A stretch of DNA of 64,000 bases from contig SVGN01000002.1 in assembly GCA_015056315.1 (NCBI GenBank), forward strand, positions 1 to 64,000. Direction: 5' to 3'. The number at the start of each line of letters is the position of its first letter. Position 1 is the stretch's first letter. The translations under genes and the position numbers were made by a program. This DNA comes from Clostridiales bacterium (GTDB lineage: Bacteria; Bacillota; Clostridia; Christensenellales; Aristaeellaceae). The notes under the pieces are model-generated. The model was not told the origin of the DNA and did no database searches. It saw only the letters and a program-made list of their open reading frames with translations. Positions 31,604 to 41,233 of this stretch are shown piece by piece.

Positions 31604-33444
31604 TACTGCGCCACCTCCTTCATGGAGGGAGACTGGATCTCGTAGATCCGCTGGTAGATGCCTCCGGCGCTCTTCAATTCGTCATGGGTGCCCATTTCCG
31701 CGATCCGGCCCCGATCCAGCACGAGGATCTGGTCAGCCTTGCTCAGCGTGGTGATGCGGTGGGAAATGAGAATGATGCTGGCGCTGCCGAAGCGCTTCTC
31801 CAAGGCCTTGCGGATCTTGGCATCGGTCTCGGTATCCACAGCGGAAAGGGAGTCGTCGAAGATCATGATGGGGGTCTTCTGGGTAAGCATACGGGCAATG
31901 GCTGCGCGCTGCTTCTGGCCGCCGGAGAGGGTAACGCCTCTCTCGCCCACAAAGGTATCGTAGCCCTTGGCAAAGCCCTCGATGGCTTCATCCAGGCAGG
32001 CAGCCTTGGCAGCCTCCCGGATATCGCTGAGGGTGAGGCCGTCATCGGTGATGCCGATGTTATCCTTCAGGCTGCGGGAGAACAGGAACGGCTCCTGCAG
32101 CACCATACCGATGTTGCTGCGCAGGTGCTCGGCCTTCATATCGGCAATATCCACACCGCCAATGGTGATGCGGCCGTTCTCCGGGGGCAGGTCGTACATA
32201 CGGTCCAGCAGCAGCATCATGGTAGACTTGCCGCTGCCCGTGCCGCCGAGGATGCCCAGCGTGGTGCCCGCCTTCATGGTAAAGTTGATGTCGTGCAGGA
32301 TGTGGGGGCTGTTTTCGTAGGCGAAATCCACATGCTCAAAGCAGATATCGCCGGTCAGGTCGGGGCAGAGGGCATCCGGCTTATCGCTTTCCACAGGGGA
32401 TTCCATAATGTAGCGGATGCGGTCGATGGCCACGCCGGCCTTGCTCATTTCGGAGATCATGCGCCCCAGCTGACGGATGGGCCATACCAGCATGCCGTTG
32501 TAGCTGAGGAAGGCGATGTAGGAGCCTGCGGTCATATCGCCGCGCACGCACATCACTGCGCCAAACACCACCACCAGCATCACCTGGATGCCGCTGAGCA
32601 CGTCGGAGGAGGCCCAGAAGGAGGCCATCAGGCGGCCCAGCTTCACCCACAGGCCGGTGTACTCCTCGTTGTGGTTTTCGAAGCGATCCTTCTCGTAGCG
32701 CTCACGGCCAAAGGCACGCACCACGCGCACGCCGGTCAGGTTCTCCTGCGCCATGGCGGAGAGCTTGCCCTCGCTTTCGTCGCAGGCCTGGAAGCCCTTG
32801 TGCAGCCGCTTGTGGAAGAACACCGAGTAGAGGATGATCACCGGCATCATGGTAAGGGCGATCAAGGTGAGGGGCACATTCATGCCCAGCATGAACACCA
32901 TGCTCAGCACCAGCAGAATGATGATGCGCAGCAGGTTGGTCATCTGCTCGGAAACGAAGTTGCGGGTGGTATCGATATCGGAGGTGCAGCGCTGGATGAT
33001 ATCGCCGGTACGGTTCTGCATATGCCAGTTGAAGGGCAGATGCTGGATGTGGCCGAAAACCGTATCCCGCATGGTCTTTACCAGCGTTTCGGTGGCCATG
33101 GTGTTGCTGAGGCGGAAGGCGTACTGGGCCAGCACCTTTACCAGCGCCACCAGAGCGATGGCCGCCGCCAGGATCCACATATGCCGGCGCAGGTAGGCAA
33201 AGCCGCCCACCCGGTTCACCAGCGCCATGATCCAGTCCGCATAGGTGGCATCGGTATTGCCGACCACATTATCCACCGCCATACGAACGATCTGGGGCGT
33301 GAGCATATCCATCAGCGCGGCCAGCGCGGTGGTGAGCATGCTCAATACAAAGAAGCCCTTGCTGCCCTTGAGAAAGCGCCACAAAAGCGCCGCTTTTCTG
33401 CGCAGCGGTACCTTTTCGGTCTGTAATTTTTCTGTCTGTTGCAT
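31603..33444 (-). CDS. ABC exporter half-transporter with degenerate Walker B, canonical signature
   Basis: 613 residues from the ATG at 33444 (AAGGAAG upstream). Six helices, then Walker A 'GGTGSGKST', signature 'LSGGQKQRAAIARML' and Walker B 'IMIFDDSLSAVD', in which Asp replaces the catalytic Glu. Combined with the partner, one composite ATP site is fully canonical (this signature with the partner's Walker B) and the other is degenerate in both halves. This coordinated exchange indicates an obligate heterodimer. Confidence 0.9.
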   Translation of the reverse strand: MQQTEKLQTEKVPLRRKAALLWRFLKGSKGFFVLSMLTTALAALMDMLTPQIVRMAVDNVVGNTDATYADWIMALVNRVGGFAYLRRHMWILAAAIALVALVKVLAQYAFRLSNTMATETLVKTMRDTVFGHIQHLPFNWHMQNRTGDIIQRCTSDIDTTRNFVSEQMTNLLRIIILLVLSMVFMLGMNVPLTLIALTMMPVIILYSVFFHKRLHKGFQACDESEGKLSAMAQENLTGVRVVRAFGRERYEKDRFENHNEEYTGLWVKLGRLMASFWASSDVLSGIQVMLVVVFGAVMCVRGDMTAGSYIAFLSYNGMLVWPIRQLGRMISEMSKAGVAIDRIRYIMESPVESDKPDALCPDLTGDICFEHVDFAYENSPHILHDINFTMKAGTTLGILGGTGSGKSTMMLLLDRMYDLPPENGRITIGGVDIADMKAEHLRSNIGMVLQEPFLFSRSLKDNIGITDDGLTLSDIREAAKAACLDEAIEGFAKGYDTFVGERGVTLSGGQKQRAAIARMLTQKTPIMIFDDSLSAVDTETDAKIRKALEKRFGSASIILISHRITTLSKADQILVLDRGRIAEMGTHDELKSAGGIYQRIYEIQSPSMKEVAQ

Positions 33445-33617
33445 TCTCTTATCTTCCTTTTTGCCCCTGCGCGAGCAAGCTGCGGCAGGGAGATGGTTCA
33501 CATGGTACGAAAACGGAGTGCAGGCAGTGTTTTCTGCCTGTTATGGCCGCACAGCAGCCGACATACGTTGTTCGTTCTGTCTCATTGGGTTCTCCTTATG
33601 CTTTCCAGGGGATCAGC

Positions 33618-34676
33618 TTACTGCAGGGTAACCTGCAGCAGCACGGGGTTATGATCGCTGTTGCGGAAATTCAGATCCACGGTCTCCACATGGTTCACCT
33701 TCAGGTTATCCGAAAGGATGAAGCCATCGATCACCCAGAACTGGGTGGCGGTACGGTCGCCGGAGTAGGGTGCAGAGAGGCTGCGGCAGGTGGGGCTGCT
33801 TGCATCGTATGCAAAGCTGAACCCCTCAGGCAGTGCATCCATGCACATGGGCTGCCAGCCGTCGGGTTCCACAACGGGCAGCTGGGGTGCCTCCGGGAAG
33901 GTCTGGTTGAAATCTCCGCCTGCGATCACATAGTTGCCTTTATTCACTTCCGCTTCCATCAGACTGAGCAGCTGCCGGGTCTGAGCAGCTCTGCCTTCGC
34001 CGTCGTCGTAGGCCTCCAGGTGCAGGTTGATGATGACCAGCTCCTTGTCGGTATCCTTCACGGGCACACGCTCCACCAACAGGCAACGCTTCAGGTTGGC
34101 GGTGCGTACGGGCCACTGAAAGGGTACCGGCAGGCTGATGCGCTCGGCGCCGGTCACATTCAGCTCTGTAAGCGTTACTACGCCGCTGGTCACCTTACCG
34201 AAGGGCGGCCAGGGGAAGGGGACGAATTCGCATTTGTAGTTGTAGGCCATAGCGGCATTCATGCCAAGGCCACGGCGGTAATAGCTTTTCTGGTCGATGT
34301 GGAAGGAGCGGGAGGAGTCCTCATCCACCTCCTGCAGGAGCACGATCTGTGCGCCCAGCGAATCCAGTGCGCCCAGCATGCCTGCCATATTGTCGCGCAC
34401 GGCCTCCTCGCTCTCCGGGCGTACGGTCTTGCCGCCATCCATGAAGAAATCCTGCGTGCGGTCGAGGGCGGCATAGCCGGTGTTGAAGGTGACCACCGTC
34501 AGCCGGTCGCCCACGGCAGGCTCCATGCGCAGTGCAGCCTGCGAGACCGTGAGCCTCTCCGTTTCGCCGGGCAGGTACTCGGTAAAGCTGAGCCAGCCCA
34601 CCAACGCGCCCAGCGCCAGCACCACCAGCAGCACGACCACCGCCAGCAGCTTCAGAAATCCTTTGATCGCATCCAT
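33618..34676 (-). CDS. Membrane-anchored endonuclease/exonuclease/phosphatase-family protein
   Basis: 352 residues. One N-terminal membrane helix (LLAVVVLLVVLALGALVGWL) leads to an extracytoplasmic EEP domain with 'VVTFNTGYA', 'IVLLQEVD' (metal-binding Glu), 'VIINLHLEAY', 'GGDFNQTF' and the terminal 'NSDHNPV'. The family cleaves phosphodiester or phosphomonoester bonds in DNA, RNA or lipids; outside the cell a lipid or nucleic acid substrate is possible. It lies just after rodA and is probably the last gene of that operon. Confidence 0.8.
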   Translation of the reverse strand: MDAIKGFLKLLAVVVLLVVLALGALVGWLSFTEYLPGETERLTVSQAALRMEPAVGDRLTVVTFNTGYAALDRTQDFFMDGGKTVRPESEEAVRDNMAGMLGALDSLGAQIVLLQEVDEDSSRSFHIDQKSYYRRGLGMNAAMAYNYKCEFVPFPWPPFGKVTSGVVTLTELNVTGAERISLPVPFQWPVRTANLKRCLLVERVPVKDTDKELVIINLHLEAYDDGEGRAAQTRQLLSLMEAEVNKGNYVIAGGDFNQTFPEAPQLPVVEPDGWQPMCMDALPEGFSFAYDASSPTCRSLSAPYSGDRTATQFWVIDGFILSDNLKVNHVETVDLNFRNSDHNPVLLQVTLQ

Positions 34677-34706
34677 CCCTCGCAGGCCTCCTTTCCGTTC
34701 ATGGCA

Positions 34707-35915
34707 TTATTTGTCTTTCTTGCCAAAGTCTTTGGGCAGGTTGCTCACCTGCGGGTAATACTCCGATACATGGGTAATGCTGCGGTTGCGCACAACGTTC
34801 AGCACCAGACCGATACCCACCATGTTGGTGAGCAGGTTGCTGCCGCCGTAGCTGAGAAACGGCAGCGGGATGCCGGTAACGGGCATCAGGCCGGTGGTCA
34901 TGCCCACATTCTCCAAAACGTGGAAGAGCATCATGGCCATAACGCCGATAATGCACTGCTGGCCAAAGCGGTTGTGCGTGTACATGGCCAGATACAGCAT
35001 ACGCAGGATGATGGCCAGATAGGCCAGCACCACCAGTGCGCAGCCCACAAAGCCGAAGGCCTCGCCGATGGTGGAGAAGATGAAGTCCGTCCAGTCTTCG
35101 GGCACGTAATCCAGCTGGCTGAAGCTGCCCTGCACAAAGGTGCCGATGCCGTCCCACCCGCCGGAGCCGATGGCGATCTTGCTCTGGCTTACCTGGTAGG
35201 AGGCGGCCTCATCCACTGAGGGGTCGATAAAGCTGAGGATGCGCATGAGGCGGTAGCTGTCGGAGCCGCTGGAGAGGGCGTAGCCCATGACCAGCGCCAC
35301 AGCCAGCACCACCACCACAACAACGCCGCCGATGATCCGGTAGCGGATGCCGCCGAAGAACATCATAACAGCAAAAACGAACACCATAACGATGACCGAA
35401 CCCATCTCGCCCTGTGCCAGCGTGAGCATCCAGGGGAAGCCCACCAGAATGGCGATGCGGATAAACTCCTTGAAGGTGCCCATGGGGTTATTGGTGCCCT
35501 CCAGGTATTTGGCGGTCACCACGATACAGGCCAGCTTTACGAACTCGGAGGGCTGCAGGGTGTAGCCCCAGATGATATCGATCCAGGCCTTAACACCGGC
35601 AGCCTCACCGGCGAGAGCCACGCCCAGCAGGCCGCAGGCACCGATGTAGATGAGCATGCTGTAGCGGCGGATGAGCTCGTAGGGAATAGCCAGCATAACG
35701 CCAATGGCCACCATGGAGACGAAAAAGAAGATGCCCTGCCGCTGCCCGTAATAGGACGAAACGATGTAGTTGAGCAGGGTATCCTCCGTCTCGGAGGAGG
35801 TGGAGAACGTGGCGACGGAGACCGCCAGCACGCCAAAGGCTGCAAGACCGAATACCAGCAGGATCAGCACCCAGTCGATATGGGCGCGGGAATGCCGGGA
35901 TTCACCGATTCTCAT
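34707..35915 (-). CDS. rodA: Rod-shape SEDS peptidoglycan glycosyltransferase RodA
   Basis: 402 residues with about ten helices. SEDS motifs include 'WIDIIWGYTLQPSEFVKLACI', the essential 'VPEDWTDFIFSTIGEAFGF' loop and 'PVTGIPLPFLSYGGSNLLTNM'. RodA polymerises glycan strands with PBP2 for side-wall growth. It lies in the mre operon downstream of mrdA and minD, so the pair of wall synthases is encoded with the scaffold genes. Confidence 0.93.
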   Translation of the reverse strand: MRIGESRHSRAHIDWVLILLVFGLAAFGVLAVSVATFSTSSETEDTLLNYIVSSYYGQRQGIFFFVSMVAIGVMLAIPYELIRRYSMLIYIGACGLLGVALAGEAAGVKAWIDIIWGYTLQPSEFVKLACIVVTAKYLEGTNNPMGTFKEFIRIAILVGFPWMLTLAQGEMGSVIVMVFVFAVMMFFGGIRYRIIGGVVVVVVLAVALVMGYALSSGSDSYRLMRILSFIDPSVDEAASYQVSQSKIAIGSGGWDGIGTFVQGSFSQLDYVPEDWTDFIFSTIGEAFGFVGCALVVLAYLAIILRMLYLAMYTHNRFGQQCIIGVMAMMLFHVLENVGMTTGLMPVTGIPLPFLSYGGSNLLTNMVGIGLVLNVVRNRSITHVSEYYPQVSNLPKDFGKKDK

Positions 35916-35933
35916 GGATCTGCGGTTCCTCCT

Positions 35934-36704
35934 TTACTTACTGAAAAACCATCTGCGCTTCTTCTTTACCTCAGGCAGCGGCACATACTCGCCCAAAAAG
36001 CGGCGGCTGATCCTTTCCACGGCCTGAGCGGCGGGGCAATCCTTGTTCATAAAGCTCTCGTGCCGGTTCAGCGCAGCCAGCACCGCCGGGTCTTCGGGTA
36101 TGTAGCCCAGCAGAGGCACATCCAGCGTGTTGGCAACGGTCTGGGGGCTGTACTGGTCGCCCTCGGTGACCAGCTTCTGGTTTACCCGGTTCACCACCAG
36201 CATGGGGCGAGGGCGGTGTTTCTCTTCCAACAGGGCCAGCACCCGCTCCGCATTGCGCATGGATACATCATCCGGCGTGGTAACGAGGATGCTGTAATCG
36301 CTGCCGGGCAGCAGGTTCTTCAGGCCCCGCTCCACCCCGGCAGGGGCATCGGTGAGCACATAACCCGCCCGCTTTTTCAGCTTGGTAACGATCTTGGCAA
36401 AGGTCTCCGCATCCAGATCCTTGGAGGAGCCGTTCTGGGAGGCGGGCAGCAGGCTCAGATCGGTCAGCTGGTGGTGCTGCAAAAGGGCGTACTTCAGCTT
36501 GCAATCCTTGCGGGCCACATCCAGCATATCAAAGACTACGCTGTTTTCCATGCCCAGCAGCAGATCCAGATCCCGAAGGCCCAGATCGGCATCCACGCAG
36601 CAGCAGGAAAGGCCCTTTTTCGCCAGTGCCATGCCCAGCGAGGCGGTGAGCATGGTTTTGCCCACGCCGCCCTTACCGGAGAGGATCAGCCAGGATTGAC
36701 TCAT
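35934..36704 (-). CDS. minD: Division-site selection ATPase MinD
   Basis: 256 residues, starting at the ATG ahead of SQSWLILSGKGGVGKT (deviant Walker A). 'CCCVDADLGLRDLDLLLGMENSVVFDMLDV' and 'YVLTDAPAGVERGLKNLL' are the MinD switch motifs. The C-terminus ends in a basic-aromatic tail (KKKRRWFFSK) that fits the membrane-targeting helix. minC and minE are absent from the operon and window. It lies between mrdA and rodA. Confidence 0.88.
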   Translation of the reverse strand: MSQSWLILSGKGGVGKTMLTASLGMALAKKGLSCCCVDADLGLRDLDLLLGMENSVVFDMLDVARKDCKLKYALLQHHQLTDLSLLPASQNGSSKDLDAETFAKIVTKLKKRAGYVLTDAPAGVERGLKNLLPGSDYSILVTTPDDVSMRNAERVLALLEEKHRPRPMLVVNRVNQKLVTEGDQYSPQTVANTLDVPLLGYIPEDPAVLAALNRHESFMNKDCPAAQAVERISRRFLGEYVPLPEVKKKRRWFFSK

Positions 36705-36729
36705 TGGTACCTGCCCCTTTCTCTTTGGT

Positions 36730-39345
36730 TTAGGGTGCCAGCATATTGCCGGCGGGGAAGATGTTATCGGTGGTGCGGAGGGTCTTCTGGTCCATATACC
36801 AGCCCACGAACTCACGGGCTGCCATGCTGGCATAGCCGCCGGAGAAGCCGCTGGGGATGAACACGACCACTGCGATCTCGGGCTTTTCCTTGGGGGCCAG
36901 CATAACGAACCAGGCGTTGTTTTCCAGGTCGATGGTGGTTACCTCGGCGGTACCTGTTTTCGCGCAGACCATATCCCGGTAGGGCCAACTGCGGAAGTAC
37001 TGGGCAGCAGTACCGCTCTCGTCAACTACGCCCTCCATGCCTGCCAGAATGTAGGAGAGATATTCATCCACCCGTGCCTGTTCCTCAGCGCTGCCCTCGC
37101 CGAAGTCGTGCATCAGGATGGGGGTGCGCTGGCTGATGATATCGCCCTCGGGAGAGGTGATGGAGTCCACGATCATCAGGTTGTAGACCTTGCCGCCGTT
37201 GCCCAGCGCCGCTACATAGCGGCTTACGGCAGCGGGGGTAAGCACGGTGATGGACTGGCCGATGGCCACCTGAATGGTCTGGCCGCCGCCCCACTTGATA
37301 TCGTTGAGGTAGTTGTAGGTATCGCCGATAACGGACTGCAGATAGACCATTTCGCGGCTCATGTTCAATTCTTCCATCAGGATGGGGCGCATGGAGACTA
37401 CCCAGTCGCTCTGGTTGGTGTTGACAGCCATATCCATCAGGCGCTTTACGCAGCGGTTGAGGCGCTCGTCATCGTAGGTGATGTTGCGGCTGGCACCCTG
37501 GTTGCGCAGATGCTTCTTGATGGAGTTGAAAACGATGATGGGAACAGCCGTATCCTGCGAGGCTTCGTCCATGGGCTTATCGGGGTCGTAGAGGCTGGTC
37601 TGGTTGCCCACCACGCTGCGCTCCTCGCCGGGCAGATCCAGACCGGTCTTGCTGGTGAGGCCGAACTCGGCAGCGTACTGGTACATACGGGTCTCGCCCA
37701 GACGATGGCCCAGGGTGTAGAAGAAGTAGTTGCAGCTGTTGGAAAGCCCCTGCACGATGGTCTGGTGCTGGTGCTTGAAGCGCTGGGATTCGGAGATCCA
37801 GCACTTGGGGGCGGTGGAGATATCCGTCGTGTACTGGAGGAAGTAGCCGCCGTCGTTGATGGTCTCGTTGGGCAGCAGCTCGCCTTCGATCATGGCGCCC
37901 AGCGAGGAGACCATCTTGAAAATGGAGCCGGGGGTACCGCGGGCGTGGATGTTGTAATTCATCAGCACGTTGCGGTTATCCATCAGGATCTCGGCGCTGG
38001 CATCGCCGCCCTCCACAAGGGCGTTCAGGTCGAAGGTGGGATAGTTGGCCATAGCCAGCACCCGGCCCTCCATGTCGATGACCATCATGGCGGCGCGCTC
38101 CGCCAGGGACAGGGGGTATTTCTCCCAGTTGCGGTTTTCGATATCCACCTTGTTGGAGTTGAGCCAGTTGGCGTTCATCAGCTTCTTTTCCTGCTCGGTA
38201 CGGGTGGTGGCCACGTTCTCGGCAAGGGCGCGCTCCGCCTGCTGCTGGTAGCTGGCACGGATGGTCAGCTTTACATTGTTGCCATCCTCCGGCTCGGTGT
38301 AGCTGAGCTCGCGGGTGATCTTGCCCACACGGTCGCGCTCTACCTCCCGGTAGCCCTGGCGAAGGTCGCTGTTCTGGGTGAGCCAGTCCTCCATGGAGGC
38401 CTCGATGCCGTCCACGCCGATGGTATCGGAATACTTGTAGCCCTTGGGCTGCAGCTCCCGCCACTTGGCCGTGGAGGGGATGGCGCCCATGTAGCCGATC
38501 ACCTGTGCGGCAAGGGTGCTGCGGGGGTACACGCGCTTGGTGCCGATGGCAACCTCCATGCCCGGCAGCTGCATGGAACGGGTCTCGATACGGATGACCG
38601 TCTCGTAGGGCACGTCCTCTGCGATGACGATGGGCTGGGAGTTGAACAGGTTCATCTGCATTTCGGAGTAGACCGCCAGCACCTTGAGCATGGTCTCCTC
38701 ATCGAGGATGATATCATCCACATAGGTGCGGTCGGCTTCCTCGGCGGCCTTGCGGTTGGCTTCCCGCTCCTCCACAGAGTTGGCGATCTTGTAGCGGCTC
38801 TTGAGCTTGACCATGGCATCGGTTGCCGTGGGCACGCTGGTAACGGTAAAGTAGTTGTTGCTGCGCCACTGGTTTTCGCGGGTCTGCAGAACGGCTTCGC
38901 TTACGCCGCTGCCGAAGTTGAATTCCCACTCGCCGGTGTTCTCATCCCGCTGGATGACGAAATCCACCGCCAGCTCGTTGCCGCCCATTTCGATGATCTC
39001 AATGGTCTCGACGATGGACTGGGTAAAGGCTGCGTACTCCCGCTGACTGTTCTGGCTGGCATCGCGGTAGAAGGTAACGTTGTAGATGGGCTCATCCATG
39101 GCAAGGATGACCGCATCCGCGTCGGTGATCATACCGCGGCTGCCGCGCAGGGTGATGGTGGTGGTACGCTTGTTGGCAGCGGTCTGGGCGTATTCGTCGC
39201 CGGAAGCCAGCTGCAGACCGATGAGGCCGCTGAACAAATAAACGGTTATGCCTGCAATGGCTACCAGCATAACGATGCAGCGGGACTTGATACTATAGGA
39301 ATAGCCGTCTGTAGGCTGTTTCTTGAAGCGTATTTTTCTGGCCAT
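36730..39345 (-). CDS. mrdA: Penicillin-binding protein 2 (elongation transpeptidase)
   Basis: 871 residues: one N-terminal helix, a long dimerisation/pedestal region and a transpeptidase domain with the serine motif 'GSIFKMV' (S-x2-K), 'SNSCN' (S-x-N) and 'AKTGTAEV' (K-T-G). It is longer than E. coli PBP2 (~630) because of inserts between the pedestal and catalytic core. It cross-links side-wall peptidoglycan with RodA. In the mreBCD operon with minD downstream. Confidence 0.93.
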   Translation of the reverse strand: MARKIRFKKQPTDGYSYSIKSRCIVMLVAIAGITVYLFSGLIGLQLASGDEYAQTAANKRTTTITLRGSRGMITDADAVILAMDEPIYNVTFYRDASQNSQREYAAFTQSIVETIEIIEMGGNELAVDFVIQRDENTGEWEFNFGSGVSEAVLQTRENQWRSNNYFTVTSVPTATDAMVKLKSRYKIANSVEEREANRKAAEEADRTYVDDIILDEETMLKVLAVYSEMQMNLFNSQPIVIAEDVPYETVIRIETRSMQLPGMEVAIGTKRVYPRSTLAAQVIGYMGAIPSTAKWRELQPKGYKYSDTIGVDGIEASMEDWLTQNSDLRQGYREVERDRVGKITRELSYTEPEDGNNVKLTIRASYQQQAERALAENVATTRTEQEKKLMNANWLNSNKVDIENRNWEKYPLSLAERAAMMVIDMEGRVLAMANYPTFDLNALVEGGDASAEILMDNRNVLMNYNIHARGTPGSIFKMVSSLGAMIEGELLPNETINDGGYFLQYTTDISTAPKCWISESQRFKHQHQTIVQGLSNSCNYFFYTLGHRLGETRMYQYAAEFGLTSKTGLDLPGEERSVVGNQTSLYDPDKPMDEASQDTAVPIIVFNSIKKHLRNQGASRNITYDDERLNRCVKRLMDMAVNTNQSDWVVSMRPILMEELNMSREMVYLQSVIGDTYNYLNDIKWGGGQTIQVAIGQSITVLTPAAVSRYVAALGNGGKVYNLMIVDSITSPEGDIISQRTPILMHDFGEGSAEEQARVDEYLSYILAGMEGVVDESGTAAQYFRSWPYRDMVCAKTGTAEVTTIDLENNAWFVMLAPKEKPEIAVVVFIPSGFSGGYASMAAREFVGWYMDQKTLRTTDNIFPAGNMLAP

Positions 39346-39420
39346 ACAAATCTCCTTTCTTCCCGAAAGGGAGGCGCTTGAAAAACGGTTCCGGCCGGCT
39401 CGCAGCCGGAAAAGGGGGGA

Positions 39421-39987
39421 TCACCTGTCTTTTTCCCGGTTGAGGCGATTCTGGCGGTAAATGCCCAGCCAGGCGCGCACGGGGAACTGGAAAAGCCCGG
39501 CCAGCAGCATGGTGTAGACCACGTCTACCAGCGCACGGCCAATATGGCCGGAATCCAGATCCACACCGGCAAGGTAGATGTAAATAACATGGACAAACTC
39601 AAAAACCAGGATGGATACCATGGCGCACAGGGGCGTACGCAGGTGGGGGTGCAGCTGCCGGGTATCCTTGCCCTGGGCACGCAGCTCCTCCAGCTTGCGC
39701 TCGCTCTTGTCGGCAAACACCAGCGCGCCCAGCATGGCGGAGACCGGGTACAGCACCAGGTTGAAGAACTGCACACCGGCCAGCATGATCTCCATCAGGT
39801 ACCCCACCGCCAGAGACATCAGCAGTGAGTACTTGGCACCGAGACCTACAGTGACCACGGCGATCAGTGCCAGGGCAATGTTGGGGGCCACATCCCACAC
39901 GGAGATGTACTGGGCGGTGGTGGCCTGCAGCAGATAAGCCAGCAGGGTGAGCACCGCCATTTTCAGAACTCTGCCAAGCACGCTCAC
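39421..39987 (-). CDS. mreD: Rod-shape protein MreD
   Basis: 188 residues, five or six membrane helices, typical length. It overlaps mreC by 4 bases and precedes mrdA, the classical order. MreD has low sequence conservation, so position is the main evidence. It links the MreB scaffold to wall synthases. Confidence 0.85.
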   Translation of the reverse strand: MSVLGRVLKMAVLTLLAYLLQATTAQYISVWDVAPNIALALIAVVTVGLGAKYSLLMSLAVGYLMEIMLAGVQFFNLVLYPVSAMLGALVFADKSERKLEELRAQGKDTRQLHPHLRTPLCAMVSILVFEFVHVIYIYLAGVDLDSGHIGRALVDVVYTMLLAGLFQFPVRAWLGIYRQNRLNREKDR

Positions 39988-41219
39988 TCCTCCTCCACAG
40001 TCATATCAAGCGGGGGCGGGGTGGGGGTAGGCGTAGCGGTGGGGGCAAGGGTAAAGCCGTAGGAGTTATCGGTAATGCCGCCGGGCACCTGATACTCCAC
40101 ACCGCCTTCGCCGTTATCGGAGGGTGCAGGAGTGGGCGCGGGCGTGGCCTCCGGGTCGGGGGTCTCGCCGGGGGCGGGCGTCTCGCTGGGCACAGGGGTC
40201 TCGGTGGGTTCGGGGGTGGGGGCCAGCTGGTAGAAATCGCTACCGATCTGGATGGTGGGCACGGGGGCTGCGGTCTCCAGGGGCACCAGCGCCAGATCCA
40301 GATCGTCCAGGCCCTGGCTCTCTACATCGCCTGCGGTGGGCTGGTAGCGCAGCACGATCACATACTCAACGTGCTGGAAGTCTGCCTGCGGCTCCACAAC
40401 GATGTACTGCTTGTTGGACTCCATACCACGGGTGCTTTCCTTTACCTTGCCAATGGGGATGCCCTTGGGGAAGGACATACCCACACCGGAGGTGACCACC
40501 ACATCGCCCGGACGGGGCAGGTGATCCTCAGGCAGGTAGTACATACGGCACATGGCTCTGCCATCGATACCCAGCGTACCGCGGACGGTGCCCTGGTCGC
40601 GGGTGGAGGAGATGAGGCCTGCAATGCTGGCTTCGCTGTCGATGATGGTACGCACGAGGCTCTTGGTGGCGGTAACATCGTAGGTGTAGCCTACCAGAGC
40701 GCCATCCATGGTAACGGCCATGAACTCCTTTACGCCGTCGTTGCTGCCCTTGTTGATGGTGAAAACAGAGAAGTAGTTGCCCGCCTCACGGCCGATAACA
40801 GTGGCCACAAGGGGGTTCATGCTCTCGTTGACGGAGATCTCGTCATAGAGGTTCTCATAGACGGAGAGCTTGTATTGCAGCTCATCTGCCAGCATGGCGC
40901 GGTAGACCAGCTGCTCGTTCTCCTGGCGCAGATTGTTGTACTCCAGCTCCAGACGGGAGTAGAGCTTGAGCTGGTAGAGCCTGTCCACCACCCAATCCAC
41001 AACGGTGGAGAAGCCCTCCTGTGCGGGGGTCACCACCCGCGTTACCAGCTGATCGCCAAAGCCAAGGCTCTCGTTGCCAAAGATCGTGCTTACCAGATGG
41101 AGGCCCACAAGGCCCACCACCAGCACCACAACAAAGCCGACAAGCACGATGCGGAGTATGCGCTTTGCCTTGCTATCCTTGCTTTTGCGGCGTTCTGTTT
41201 TGGGTACCTTCAGCTTCAT
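39984..41219 (-). CDS. mreC: Rod-shape protein MreC with long Pro/Thr-rich tail
   Basis: 411 residues. One membrane helix near residue 25-45, a coiled coil (~75-110) and the two beta-barrel MreC core ('NKGSNDGVKEFMAV', 'VVTSGVGMSFPKGIPIGKV'). After ~residue 320 there is a ~90-residue tail of TPEPTETPVPSETP-type repeats, absent from Bacillus MreC. It forms an extracytoplasmic scaffold that activates PBP2-RodA. The tail may cross or decorate the wall. Confidence 0.92.
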   Translation of the reverse strand: MKLKVPKTERRKSKDSKAKRILRIVLVGFVVVLVVGLVGLHLVSTIFGNESLGFGDQLVTRVVTPAQEGFSTVVDWVVDRLYQLKLYSRLELEYNNLRQENEQLVYRAMLADELQYKLSVYENLYDEISVNESMNPLVATVIGREAGNYFSVFTINKGSNDGVKEFMAVTMDGALVGYTYDVTATKSLVRTIIDSEASIAGLISSTRDQGTVRGTLGIDGRAMCRMYYLPEDHLPRPGDVVVTSGVGMSFPKGIPIGKVKESTRGMESNKQYIVVEPQADFQHVEYVIVLRYQPTAGDVESQGLDDLDLALVPLETAAPVPTIQIGSDFYQLAPTPEPTETPVPSETPAPGETPDPEATPAPTPAPSDNGEGGVEYQVPGGITDNSYGFTLAPTATPTPTPPPLDMTVEEE

Positions 41220-41233
41220 GCTGTGCCCTCCGG

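Noticed and set aside
37108-39381. A 757-codon plus-strand frame opposite mrdA
   Set aside because: Shadow frame of PBP2, composed of His/Gly/Leu-rich low-information sequence, no ribosome binding site.
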